Source of the DNA: an uncultured Lachnospiraceae bacterium
GTDB taxonomy: Bacteria > Bacillota > Clostridia > Lachnospirales > Lachnospiraceae
DNA: 14,130 nt
NCBI GenBank assembly: GCA_934351705.1
Contig: CAKRJK010000009.1
Location: 1-14,130 of the forward strand
Direction: 5' to 3'
Positions 7,338-14,130 of this stretch are shown in pieces. How positions within the stretch are numbered: the stretch's first letter is position 1; the number at the start of each line of letters is the position of its first letter. The position numbers and the translations under genes were made by a program. The notes below the pieces were generated by a model. It saw only the letters and a list, made by a program, of their open reading frames with translations. It searched no databases and was not told the DNA's origin.

Positions 7338-9230
7338 TTACTTTTTCTTCTTTTTATGAACATTCCGGATGGTCTTTTTCTTATTTTTTTGTCTGTCGGT
7401 ATCGGTCGCCTTTGTCTTTTGCTGCGGATACTTTCCTTTCGGACGGATCAGGCATTTCTTATCAAAGCCGATCAGATCGGTTCTCCCCGCTTTTTTCAAA
7501 GCCTCACAGACCAGATCGTAATTCTTTGGATTGCGATACTGGATCAATGCTCTTTGCATTGCCTTTTCGTGTGGATTCGTCGCCACGTAGACAGGCTTCA
7601 TAGTCCGTGGATCTACTCCGGTATAATACATACAGGTTGAGATAGTAGACGGTGTCGGATAAAAATCCTGCACCTGCTCCGGCATATACCCGATGTCACG
7701 CAAAAATTCCGCCAGCTCCACCGCTTCTTTTAGGGTAGAACCCGGATGTGAGGACATCAGATACGGAACGAGATACTGCTTTTTCCCAATCTGTTCATTC
7801 ATCTTATTGTATGCTTTTACAAAACTGCGATAAACGGATACCTCCGGTTTTCCCATCATGGAAAGCACTTCATCTGAAATATGCTCCGGTGCCACTTTTA
7901 ACTGCCCCGATACATGATGCTCACAAAGTTCTCGTAAAAACGTGTTGTCCGAATCCGCCATCACATAATCAAAGCGGATTCCCGAACGGATAAAGACCTT
8001 TTTAACATTCGGGAGTTCCCTCAGCTTTCGCAGCAGCTTTAAATAATCTTTGTGGTCGACCTTTAGATTGGCACACGGCTTTGGAAACAGACATTGTTTA
8101 TTCGGGCATGCACCCTTTGTCAACTGTTTGTCACAGGCAGGCGCACGGAAATTCGCTGTCGGTCCTCCGACATCATGGATGTAACCCTTGAAATCCTTCT
8201 CCCATACCATCTGCTTTGCCTCATTTAAAATCGACTCGTGACTTCTCGTCTGAATAATCCTTCCCTGATGAAACGTCAATGCACAAAAACTGCAGCCTCC
8301 GTAACAACCGCGATTGCTCACGAGACTGAATTTTACCTCCGAGATTGCGGGAACACCTCCGAGTTCTTCATACGAAGGATGATAAGTCCGCATATACGGC
8401 AACGCGTAAACCCGGTCCATCTCGGAAGTGGAAAGCGGCTTTGCCGGTGGGTTCTGCACCACATAGGTCTTGTTGTCATAGCTCTCCGCGAGACGCTTTG
8501 CCACAAACGGATCGGTATTTAAGTACTGTGTGTAAAAACTTTTTGCGTAGTTTTTCTTATCTGCTTTTAACTCATTGTAGTCCGGCAGAAAAATCGCGTC
8601 GTAAATATCCTCTTTTTTTCTGGTCTTATAGACTGTTCCGTCAATAAAAGTGATATCCTTTACGGCAAGACCGCTGTCTAAGGCATCCGCTGCCTCAACA
8701 ATACTCTTCTCTCCCATTCCGTACAACAAAAGGTCTGCCCCGGAATCCAACAAAATCGAACGCTTTAACGAATTTGACCAGTAATCATAATGTGCCAGTC
8801 TGCGGAGACTCGCCTCGATTCCACCGATCAAAATCGGTGTCTTTTTATAGGTCTGACGAATCAGGTTGCAGTAGGTGATCGTTGCATAGTCCGGTCTTTT
8901 TCCCATCACACCGCCCGGTGTAAACGCATCGTTTGCCCTGCGTTTTTTGGATACGGAATAATGATTCACCATAGAATCCATATTGCCTGCGGCAACCAAA
9001 AACGCCAGTCTCGGCTCTCCGTAAATATTAATGCTCTGCTTGTCCTTCCAGTCAGGCTGCGAGATCATTCCGACACTGTAACCGTTTGCCTCAAGAATGC
9101 GGCTGATAATGGCATGTCCGAAAGAGGGATGATCCACATAGGCATCCCCGATCACATAGACAAAGTCAAACTGTTTGATTCCCCGTTCTTTCATATCCTC
9201 CGCGCACAGCGGTAAAAATCCGTTACTCAT
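7338..9230 (-). CDS. ygiQ: YgiQ-family radical SAM protein
   Basis: This 630-residue protein is a member of the conserved YgiQ family of radical SAM enzymes, whose reaction is not established as far as I know. The order of parts fits the family. There is an N-terminal segment (about 20-200, [19 protein letters not shown] and later [18 protein letters not shown]) resembling a Rossmann-like or cobalamin-binding module. Then comes the cluster motif C309-x3-C313-x2-C316 in [15 protein letters not shown], the remaining SAM barrel, a secondary Cys-rich stretch ([15 protein letters not shown]), and a family motif [17 protein letters not shown]. The C-terminus is a strongly basic lysine-rich tail. 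The start overlaps the end of the HAD gene in an ATGA junction, with GAGGAT about 7 bases upstream, so translation is probably coupled. Confidence 0.95.
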   Translation of the reverse strand: MSNGFLPLCAEDMKERGIKQFDFVYVIGDAYVDHPSFGHAIISRILEANGYSVGMISQPDWKDKQSINIYGEPRLAFLVAAGNMDSMVNHYSVSKKRRANDAFTPGGVMGKRPDYATITYCNLIRQTYKKTPILIGGIEASLRRLAHYDYWSNSLKRSILLDSGADLLLYGMGEKSIVEAADALDSGLAVKDITFIDGTVYKTRKKEDIYDAIFLPDYNELKADKKNYAKSFYTQYLNTDPFVAKRLAESYDNKTYVVQNPPAKPLSTSEMDRVYALPYMRTYHPSYEELGGVPAISEVKFSLVSNRGCYGGCSFCALTFHQGRIIQTRSHESILNEAKQMVWEKDFKGYIHDVGGPTANFRAPACDKQLTKGACPNKQCLFPKPCANLKVDHKDYLKLLRKLRELPNVKKVFIRSGIRFDYVMADSDNTFLRELCEHHVSGQLKVAPEHISDEVLSMMGKPEVSVYRSFVKAYNKMNEQIGKKQYLVPYLMSSHPGSTLKEAVELAEFLRDIGYMPEQVQDFYPTPSTISTCMYYTGVDPRTMKPVYVATNPHEKAMQRALIQYRNPKNYDLVCEALKKAGRTDLIGFDKKCLIRPKGKYPQQKTKATDTDRQKNKKKTIRNVHKKKKK

Positions 9231-9895
9231 CTTAAATCCTCATAGGTGTTATGTAGCACTTCCTCATAGGAAGTAATGTAATAATCCGCAAGTTCTCTTT
9301 TCTTTTCCAAAATATCATCCGAAAATCGATCCGCAACGGCACAGACTTCCATTCCCGCCGCTTTTGCCGCAAGAATCCCGTTCGGAATATCCTCAAATAC
9401 CAGACAATCCTTCGGCAGAACTCCCAGTGTTTCGGCAGTCTTTAAATAAATGTCCGGTTTCGGTTTTCCGTTTGGCACTTCACGTGCCGTCATAATACAG
9501 TCAATATCCTCAAGCAACCCGTGTGCCTTTAACGCGGCTGTGGTCAGTTCATAGGAGTTGCTCGTTCCGATTCCGATTTTGATTCCCTGCTCTTTCAAAA
9601 AATCCAAAAATAATTTTGCACCCGGTTTCAACGGAATCTCATAACAATATTTGTCATGTGCCATCTCATTCCAGATGTTCATCAGCTCCTCTATACTCTC
9701 CGGCAGAGAAAAACGTTTCTTAAAATACTCCGCCGTCTCCGAAAAACTGATTCCTTCAATCTCACTTTGCAATGTTTCCGGCATAGGAATTCCCCTTGCC
9801 GATAAAAACTCAATATCAATCTCTTTCCACATCCACATGGAATCCACAAGCGTTCCGTCTAAATCAAAAATAACCGCCTTTTTATGTTCTAACAT
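9227..9895 (-). CDS. HAD-superfamily hydrolase, beta-phosphoglucomutase-like subfamily
   Basis: This 222-residue phosphatase or phosphomutase of the haloacid dehalogenase superfamily has all four motifs. They are the nucleophile and acid in [10 protein letters not shown] at 10-19 (D11, D13), Thr/Ser in GIGTSN at 108-113, Lys in GKPKPDIY at 143-150 (K144), and the metal-binding acid in [16 protein letters not shown] at 166-181 (D169). A helical cap sits between motifs I and II (about 20-90), as in beta-phosphoglucomutase and phosphoglycolate phosphatase. The substrate is not predictable. The gene lies one base after rsuA with AAAGGAT in the rsuA end as ribosome binding site, and it overlaps the YgiQ gene by four bases. 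Confidence 0.92.
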   Translation of the reverse strand: MLEHKKAVIFDLDGTLVDSMWMWKEIDIEFLSARGIPMPETLQSEIEGISFSETAEYFKKRFSLPESIEELMNIWNEMAHDKYCYEIPLKPGAKLFLDFLKEQGIKIGIGTSNSYELTTAALKAHGLLEDIDCIMTAREVPNGKPKPDIYLKTAETLGVLPKDCLVFEDIPNGILAAKAAGMEVCAVADRFSDDILEKKRELADYYITSYEEVLHNTYEDLR

Positions 9896-9896
9896 C

Positions 9897-10607
9897 TCAT
9901 CTATCCTTTAATAATCTGATCTCGTCCTCTGTTAAAAAACGATATGTTCCCTTTTCCAATTGTTCATCCAGCTTGAGCGGCCCCATGCTCATTCTCTTTA
10001 AATACAGCAGCTTTTTCCCAACCGCTTCAAACATCCGCTTCACCTGATGATAACGTCCCTCTGTGATCGTGAGCAGAATCTCATCCTGTGCTTTTGTATC
10101 CAATATCTCAAGGTCTGCCGGAAGTGTCTTTTTCTCATCTCCGATATCAACACCTAAAAGAAAGCATTGAATGTCCTCCTTCGTAACCGCCCGGTCAATC
10201 TTTGCGTAATAGGTCTTTTTTACATGCTTTTTCGGACTCAGCAGTTCATGTGCCAATGCCCCGTCATTTGTGATTAACAACAATCCCTCCGTATCCAGAT
10301 CCAGCCTTCCGACCGGAAACAGTTCATAACCTTTTGGGTTATCGATGAGTGAAACCACCGTCGGATACCGTTCATCCGTCACCGCCGACACATAACCGGC
10401 AGGCTTGTGCAGCATATAGTAGACATACCGTTCATAAGCAATCTCTGCTCCCCCAAAAACGATATGGTCTTTTGTCTCCTCCACCTTTTGTTCCGGTTTT
10501 TTACAGACGGTGCCGTTGACACTGACCTGCCCTTTTTTTATCAGTTGTTTGACTTCTGTGCGGGTTCCGATTCCCATATCCGCTAAATATTTATCCAGTC
10601 GTATCAT
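9897..10607 (-). CDS. rsuA: 16S rRNA pseudouridine synthase, RsuA family
   Basis: The enzyme converts a uridine in small-subunit rRNA (position 516 in Escherichia coli) to pseudouridine. The 236 residues include an S4 domain at the N-terminus (RLDKYLADMGIGTRTEVKQL at 3-22, then QVSVNG at 27-32). The catalytic domain has YYMLHKPAGYVSA at 63-75, motif II GRLDLDTEGLLLITNDG at 100-116 (catalytic D103), the KTYYAKI strand and EGRYHQVKRMFEAVGKK. These match RsuA along the whole length. The RluB/RluE/RluF branch is closely related and cannot be fully excluded. AGGAG, which overlaps the TAG stop of the M23 gene, stands about 6 bases before the ATG. Confidence 0.93.
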   Translation of the reverse strand: MIRLDKYLADMGIGTRTEVKQLIKKGQVSVNGTVCKKPEQKVEETKDHIVFGGAEIAYERYVYYMLHKPAGYVSAVTDERYPTVVSLIDNPKGYELFPVGRLDLDTEGLLLITNDGALAHELLSPKKHVKKTYYAKIDRAVTKEDIQCFLLGVDIGDEKKTLPADLEILDTKAQDEILLTITEGRYHQVKRMFEAVGKKLLYLKRMSMGPLKLDEQLEKGTYRFLTEDEIRLLKDR

Positions 10608-10616
10608 TGTTTGCTC

Positions 10617-11255
10617 CTAAAATATCAGACACCGCTTTTTCTCTTCTAAACTCTCCAGAACCCGGTACGGATTGATCGGATATTCTCTGCCGTTTTGGTC
10701 ATTGAGATAAATTCCGAAATGGAGATGCACATCAAAGTTGCCTGTCGTTCCCTCCACTTCGCTGTATCCGGTATCCCCGACAAATCCGATGACTTCCCCC
10801 GCCCGTATCCGGTCTCCTTCCTGATACTCTTTAAAATAATCTGCCATGTGGGCATAATAATAGTATACACCATTCGCACTTCTTATGCCAATCCGGTAAC
10901 CGCCCTGCGGCAGCCATCCGATCTTTTCCAGTGTTCCGTCACAGACGCTCACCACCGGATAAACGCCCCGGTGGTTATAGTCCGCCATAATGTCACACCC
11001 CTCATGACCACGCTCCCCTCCGTAGGTGCGCGCCTGCATAAAGCTGTCACCGTAAGTGACCGTCTTTTTGACATCCGTCTTAGACTGAGCCACCGGAAAA
11101 TATTTTACTTCTTTTTGAATTGTATCGTAGGGGTCCTGATAGGTATTCAAAACTCCGTTTTCTTTTGAAATCTGCAACAAAGTCCTGATTCCAAGACTGT
11201 CTGCGATTGCCAGCGAAAGCAACAGCAGAAACAACGCAAATTTCTTATATTTCAT
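10617..11255 (-). CDS. M23-family (LytM-type) metallopeptidase with N-terminal membrane anchor
   Basis: This 212-residue protein is a zinc peptidase of the LytM/lysostaphin type, expected to act outside the membrane on peptidoglycan cross-links. A hydrophobic stretch at about 5-20 after three lysines (KKFALFLLLLSLAIA) is a signal peptide or single anchor. There is no lipobox. The domain begins near residue 75. Zinc ligands H84 and D88 (GHEGCD) and H179 (DVHLHFGI), plus catalytic H136 (YYAHM) and H177, are all present, so it is likely active rather than one of the degenerate activator forms. It is shorter than many M23 proteins and has no LysM or SH3 wall-binding domain. It begins one base after pepD with only a weak AAAGAG as ribosome binding site, and probably depends on pepD translation. 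Confidence 0.9.
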   Translation of the reverse strand: MKYKKFALFLLLLSLAIADSLGIRTLLQISKENGVLNTYQDPYDTIQKEVKYFPVAQSKTDVKKTVTYGDSFMQARTYGGERGHEGCDIMADYNHRGVYPVVSVCDGTLEKIGWLPQGGYRIGIRSANGVYYYYAHMADYFKEYQEGDRIRAGEVIGFVGDTGYSEVEGTTGNFDVHLHFGIYLNDQNGREYPINPYRVLESLEEKKRCLIF

Positions 11256-11256
11256 A

Positions 11257-12705
11257 TTATTTTGCTCTTTTCAACATCTCGATTAAAAATTCCCAGACAC
11301 GCTCTGTCGAGGAGATGGATAAACGCTCCTGTGGCGTGTGGATATCATAGTTATCCGGTCCGAAAGATATGCAGTCCAGATCCGGTATTTTCTCTGAGAG
11401 GATGCCGCACTCCAAGCCCGCATGGATTGTCTCGACGATCGGCTCCTTTTTAAACAGATCGCGATAAACCTCCTGTGCCAGCGGACGGATCTTGGAATCC
11501 CTCTTGTATTCCCATGCAGGATAACTTCCCGTAAAAACAGCCTCTCCGCCCAAAAATCCGGTCAGGTAATCCAATCTGTCCATCAGATTTTCTTTTCTGC
11601 TCGGCACACTGCTCCGCACCGAGAAGGACACGGAAAAGCAGTCCTTTTCCAGCTTCATAATTCCTGCATTTAAGGAGGTCTCCGGCAGCCCTGCCACATC
11701 CGTACTCATATTGCAGATACCGTTTGGCATATTCCGCAGGAAAAACAACATTCTTGTCTGTGAGCGGTAGTCTGTGACCTGCCCTTTCTTTTCTCCGTTG
11801 CACTCTGCACTTAAAGAAATCTCTGCGTCACTCGCAGCGTATTCTTTTTTGAGGATTCCGTCAAGCTGTGTTATGACCGCCTCAAAAGCTGCCGTCTGGT
11901 CTGCGGCAACCAGCACTTCACTGAGAACCTCTCTTGGAATCGCATTATCTTTTAATCCTCCGTTTAAGCTGACGATTCCGATCTCCGCAGAGTCCTCGAT
12001 ACGCTTTAACACGCGTCCGATCTCCACGATCGCGTTTGCGCGTCCTTTGTCAATCTCGGCTCCCGAATGACCGCCCTGCAATCCGCTCAGTTTGATCGTA
12101 TAGGAGATTCCCTCTGCCTCCTCATAGGAAACCGGGAGTCTGCACTCTGCAGTCACGCCTCCCGCACAGCCTACCGTAAAGCTGCCCTCGACATCGGAAT
12201 CAATGTTTAACATCCGATGACCTTTTAACATGGACAGATCGATCTTCTCCGCGCCGAGCATTCCCACTTCCTCATCTACGGTAAAAATACATTCCAATCT
12301 CGGATGTGCAATGTCTGTTGAATCCAAAATTGCCAGTGCGTAAGCAATCGCAATTCCGTCATCTCCGCCGAGCGTAGTGCCTTTTGCGCGAAGAAAATCT
12401 CCGTCGATATAAAGACGTAAGCCCTCCGTTTCAAAATCAATCTCACAGTCGCTCTCCTTTTCGCAGACCATATCCAGATGTCCCTGTATCATCATCGGTT
12501 CCGCGTCCTCATAACCGGCTGTTGCCTCTTTTATAATGATCACATTATTGTATGCGTCCTGATAGACCTCTAATTCTCTTTTTTTTGCAAATTCCACACA
12601 ATAATCACTGATTGCCTTTGTGTGATAGGAACCGTGCGGACTTGCCGCAATCTCCTCAAAATAGTGAAATACTTTTTCCGGTTGTCTTCCTTCTAAAACG
12701 CTCAT
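11257..12705 (-). CDS. pepD: Aminoacyl-histidine dipeptidase (M20C family)
   Basis: PepD is a cytoplasmic di-zinc peptidase that splits dipeptides, notably Xaa-His such as carnosine. The 482 residues match the family. Metal-binding and catalytic residues fall at the spacing of Vibrio PepD: H76 and D78 (QGHLDMV), D115 (LGGDDGIA), E145 and E146 (VDEEVGM), D169 (NIDSDVEG), and a C-terminal His in DNYDIHTPQE (H456). The lid domain lies between about 185 and 385. It is the first gene of the eight-gene minus-strand run and has a strong TAAGGAG about 8 bases before the ATG. Release of histidine from peptides could complement the histidine operon about 6 kb downstream, but the two are separated by unrelated genes and a promoter, so a joint role is only a guess. 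Confidence 0.95.
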   Translation of the reverse strand: MSVLEGRQPEKVFHYFEEIAASPHGSYHTKAISDYCVEFAKKRELEVYQDAYNNVIIIKEATAGYEDAEPMMIQGHLDMVCEKESDCEIDFETEGLRLYIDGDFLRAKGTTLGGDDGIAIAYALAILDSTDIAHPRLECIFTVDEEVGMLGAEKIDLSMLKGHRMLNIDSDVEGSFTVGCAGGVTAECRLPVSYEEAEGISYTIKLSGLQGGHSGAEIDKGRANAIVEIGRVLKRIEDSAEIGIVSLNGGLKDNAIPREVLSEVLVAADQTAAFEAVITQLDGILKKEYAASDAEISLSAECNGEKKGQVTDYRSQTRMLFFLRNMPNGICNMSTDVAGLPETSLNAGIMKLEKDCFSVSFSVRSSVPSRKENLMDRLDYLTGFLGGEAVFTGSYPAWEYKRDSKIRPLAQEVYRDLFKKEPIVETIHAGLECGILSEKIPDLDCISFGPDNYDIHTPQERLSISSTERVWEFLIEMLKRAK

Positions 12706-12754
12706 TTTCTGCTCTCCTTATCATATCTTGTTCTTATTTTTAATATATTGAATC
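12706..12754. other. 49-base divergent intergenic region between pepD and the YlbJ-like gene
   Basis: This AT-rich gap must carry, or sit next to, the starts of two divergent transcripts. On the minus strand TAAGGAG gives pepD a good ribosome binding site. For the plus-strand gene I see no Shine-Dalgarno sequence. AATATATT at 12742-12749 ends five bases before the ATG, and ATAT stands 15 bases upstream of it, an arrangement loosely like a sporulation sigma-E promoter. No convincing sigma-A promoter for either direction is visible, so the pepD promoter may lie inside the divergent gene. Confidence 0.4.
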
Positions 12755-13678
12755 ATGAAAAAATCATACTTAACCGTTACATTTATTTTTATACTATGCT
12801 TTATGCTGACAGATCCCGTTCACGGAATGGAGGGTGTCAAAAACGGACTGCTCCTCTGGTATGAGCGTGTTCTGCCCGCCCTTCTTCCGTTTACGATCAT
12901 TTCTTATATTCTGGTGGAATCCGACAATCTGCGTTTTTTCAGCCGGATTCTCTATCCTGCCCTAAAAAAAGTGATCCCGGTATCCCCAAACGGTGTTTAT
13001 CCGCTGATTGCGGGTTTTTTGTTCGGGTTTCCTCTCGGAAGCAGCATCGTCGCACAACTTTTCTTCTCAAAAAAGCTTTCCGGGAAAGAGGCGGCAATCC
13101 TCCTGTCCATGTGCAACAACATCAGTCCGATCTTTATTACCGGTTATATCGTTCACCAGACTTTAAAAAATGATGCCCTGATGATTCCGGCTCTGGTCTG
13201 CATTTATCTGCCTCCGTTGCTCATCGGTTCTTTTCGCCTGCGGAAACTGCCGCAAAAGACATTCTCCAAAAAAAATGAGGCACCAAGATCTCAAATTACC
13301 TTTAAAATCATTGATGCCGGCATTATGAACGGTTTTGAAACCCTGCTCAAACTCTGCGGGTATATTGTGTTGTTTTCGATTCTCTGTGAACCGTTAAAAC
13401 GACTTTCTTTGTTGTTTCCGAAATGTTGTCTGTTTATCAACGGCATTTTGGAAATCACAAACGGAATCTCTTATCTCGGTTCCTGCCACTTAAACAAACC
13501 GCTTATGTTCCTTTTGTGTACTACCTTTACCGCATTTGGCGGACTGTGCGGTCTGGCACAGACAAATGCGATGATTTCCGATACCACGCTCTCCATCCGA
13601 CGCTATCTCGTTGATAAAAGCATTTACTCATTCGCAACGCTGCTTGTCAGTCTCCTCTTTGTGACGTTCGCACTCTGA
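12755..13678 (+). CDS. YlbJ-like nucleoside-recognition (Gate) domain membrane protein
   Basis: This 307-residue polytopic membrane protein has about eight hydrophobic segments (near 5-19, 38-55, 82-103, 112-134, 142-160, 196-212, 248-268 and 291-307). It matches the YlbJ/Gate-domain pattern: LLLWYERVLPALLPFTIIS at 32-50, GFPLG at 91-95, CNNISPIFITG at 120-130 and FGGLCGLAQTNA at 261-272. YlbJ of Bacillus is a sporulation membrane protein of about 400 residues made in the mother cell. This one is about 100 shorter, mainly in the middle, so a YlbJ role is plausible but not certain, and a related spore-maturation or transporter-like protein is the alternative. It is the only plus-strand gene here. 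The first ATG is chosen because it keeps the first membrane segment, although it has no ribosome binding site. It ends 7 bases from the convergent neighbour. Confidence 0.8.
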   Translation: MKKSYLTVTFIFILCFMLTDPVHGMEGVKNGLLLWYERVLPALLPFTIISYILVESDNLRFFSRILYPALKKVIPVSPNGVYPLIAGFLFGFPLGSSIVAQLFFSKKLSGKEAAILLSMCNNISPIFITGYIVHQTLKNDALMIPALVCIYLPPLLIGSFRLRKLPQKTFSKKNEAPRSQITFKIIDAGIMNGFETLLKLCGYIVLFSILCEPLKRLSLLFPKCCLFINGILEITNGISYLGSCHLNKPLMFLLCTTFTAFGGLCGLAQTNAMISDTTLSIRRYLVDKSIYSFATLLVSLLFVTFAL

Positions 13679-13685
13679 GTTTGAC

Positions 13686-14130
13686 TTACATCATATCTGC
13701 ATTGACTTCCGGCTTGGACTCCTCAGACTCCTGCTCTTTTGCCTCTGCACTCTCCTGTGTGCTTTCCTCTTCCTCAGGCTGCGCAATCATCTGCTCCGGT
13801 GCTAACTCTGCTCTGTTTGCGGTGATCACATCCAAAAATCCCTGCAAGGTATTTAACAGGCTGTCGCTTCTTGCCTTTGACGTATCAATGGCATGGACAA
13901 CGCTCTCCTCTAAACTCTTTAACATCCCGTCTGTATAAGAGATTGCTCCCATGCGGATATTGTTTGCATCGTTGGTTGCATTATCCAAAATCTCCTGTGC
14001 CTGCTTTGTCGCGATCATGACAACTTCGTTCGCCTGTGCATATGCCTGCTGCATGATCTGATGCTCGCTTACAAGCTCGTCCGTTTTAATCTGCGCCTGT
14101 GCGATGATGGCATCTGCTTTTGCCTTGGCA
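13686..14130 (-). CDS. Coiled-coil protein, 3' part only (gene runs off the right edge)
   Basis: The minus-strand frame is open from the right edge through to the stop at 13686-13688, giving about 147 visible residues. An internal ATG at 14054 exists, but the 25 codons before it (AKAKADAIIAQAQIKTDE and onward) continue the same Ala/Gln/Lys-rich helix, so the true start is outside the window. The visible part is a long heptad-like helix (AQANEVVMIATKQAQEILDN and following), then a short helical region, then an acidic Glu/Ser tail of about 40 residues. The composition resembles the DivIVA-like or ATP-synthase-b/subunit-H-like coiled-coil proteins that I recall beside coaD and ylbJ in Lachnospiraceae. 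No catalytic domain is visible and I assign no function. Confidence 0.78.
   Translation of the reverse strand, partial: AKAKADAIIAQAQIKTDELVSEHQIMQQAYAQANEVVMIATKQAQEILDNATNDANNIRMGAISYTDGMLKSLEESVVHAIDTSKARSDSLLNTLQGFLDVITANRAELAPEQMIAQPEEEESTQESAEAKEQESEESKPEVNADMM

Overview
The window looks like chromosomal DNA of a low-to-mid GC member of the Firmicutes (Bacillota), most likely a clostridium of the Lachnospiraceae. The grounds are the short-form HisG paired with HisZ, a RecU-type Holliday junction resolvase, a YlbJ-like membrane protein and strong AGGAG-type ribosome binding sites. The genus cannot be fixed from the sequence alone. Coding density is very high. No gene-free stretch exceeds about 100 bases. 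I see no tRNA, rRNA, CRISPR, insertion sequence or prophage.

Positions 49-5097 (minus strand) hold a histidine biosynthesis operon in the order hisZ, hisG, hisD, hisB, hisIE. It is driven by a near-consensus sigma-A promoter at 5175-5203, and its roughly 70-base leader contains an inverted repeat. The last gene is unusual: its HisI and HisE domains are preceded by a degenerate HisA/HisF-like barrel of about 210 residues that lacks the expected catalytic aspartates. No hisC, hisH, hisA or hisF is in view. The 48 bases after hisIE hold no terminator or gene that I can recognise.

Positions 5200-12705 (minus strand) are a packed run of eight genes with gaps or overlaps of 1-20 bases: pepD (Xaa-His dipeptidase), an M23 peptidase, rsuA (16S rRNA pseudouridine synthase), a HAD hydrolase, a YgiQ-family radical SAM protein, an RluA-family pseudouridine synthase, a histidine phosphatase and recU. 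The spacing suggests one transcription unit of housekeeping functions (peptide use, wall remodelling, RNA modification, DNA repair). The his promoter lies at its end, with the -35 box overlapping the recU stop codon.

Positions 12755-14130 hold a divergent plus-strand gene for a YlbJ-like (Gate domain) membrane protein. It converges on the 3' part of a minus-strand coiled-coil protein gene that runs off the right edge. Most of the window is ordinary. The fused, apparently non-catalytic barrel on HisIE is the observation most worth following.
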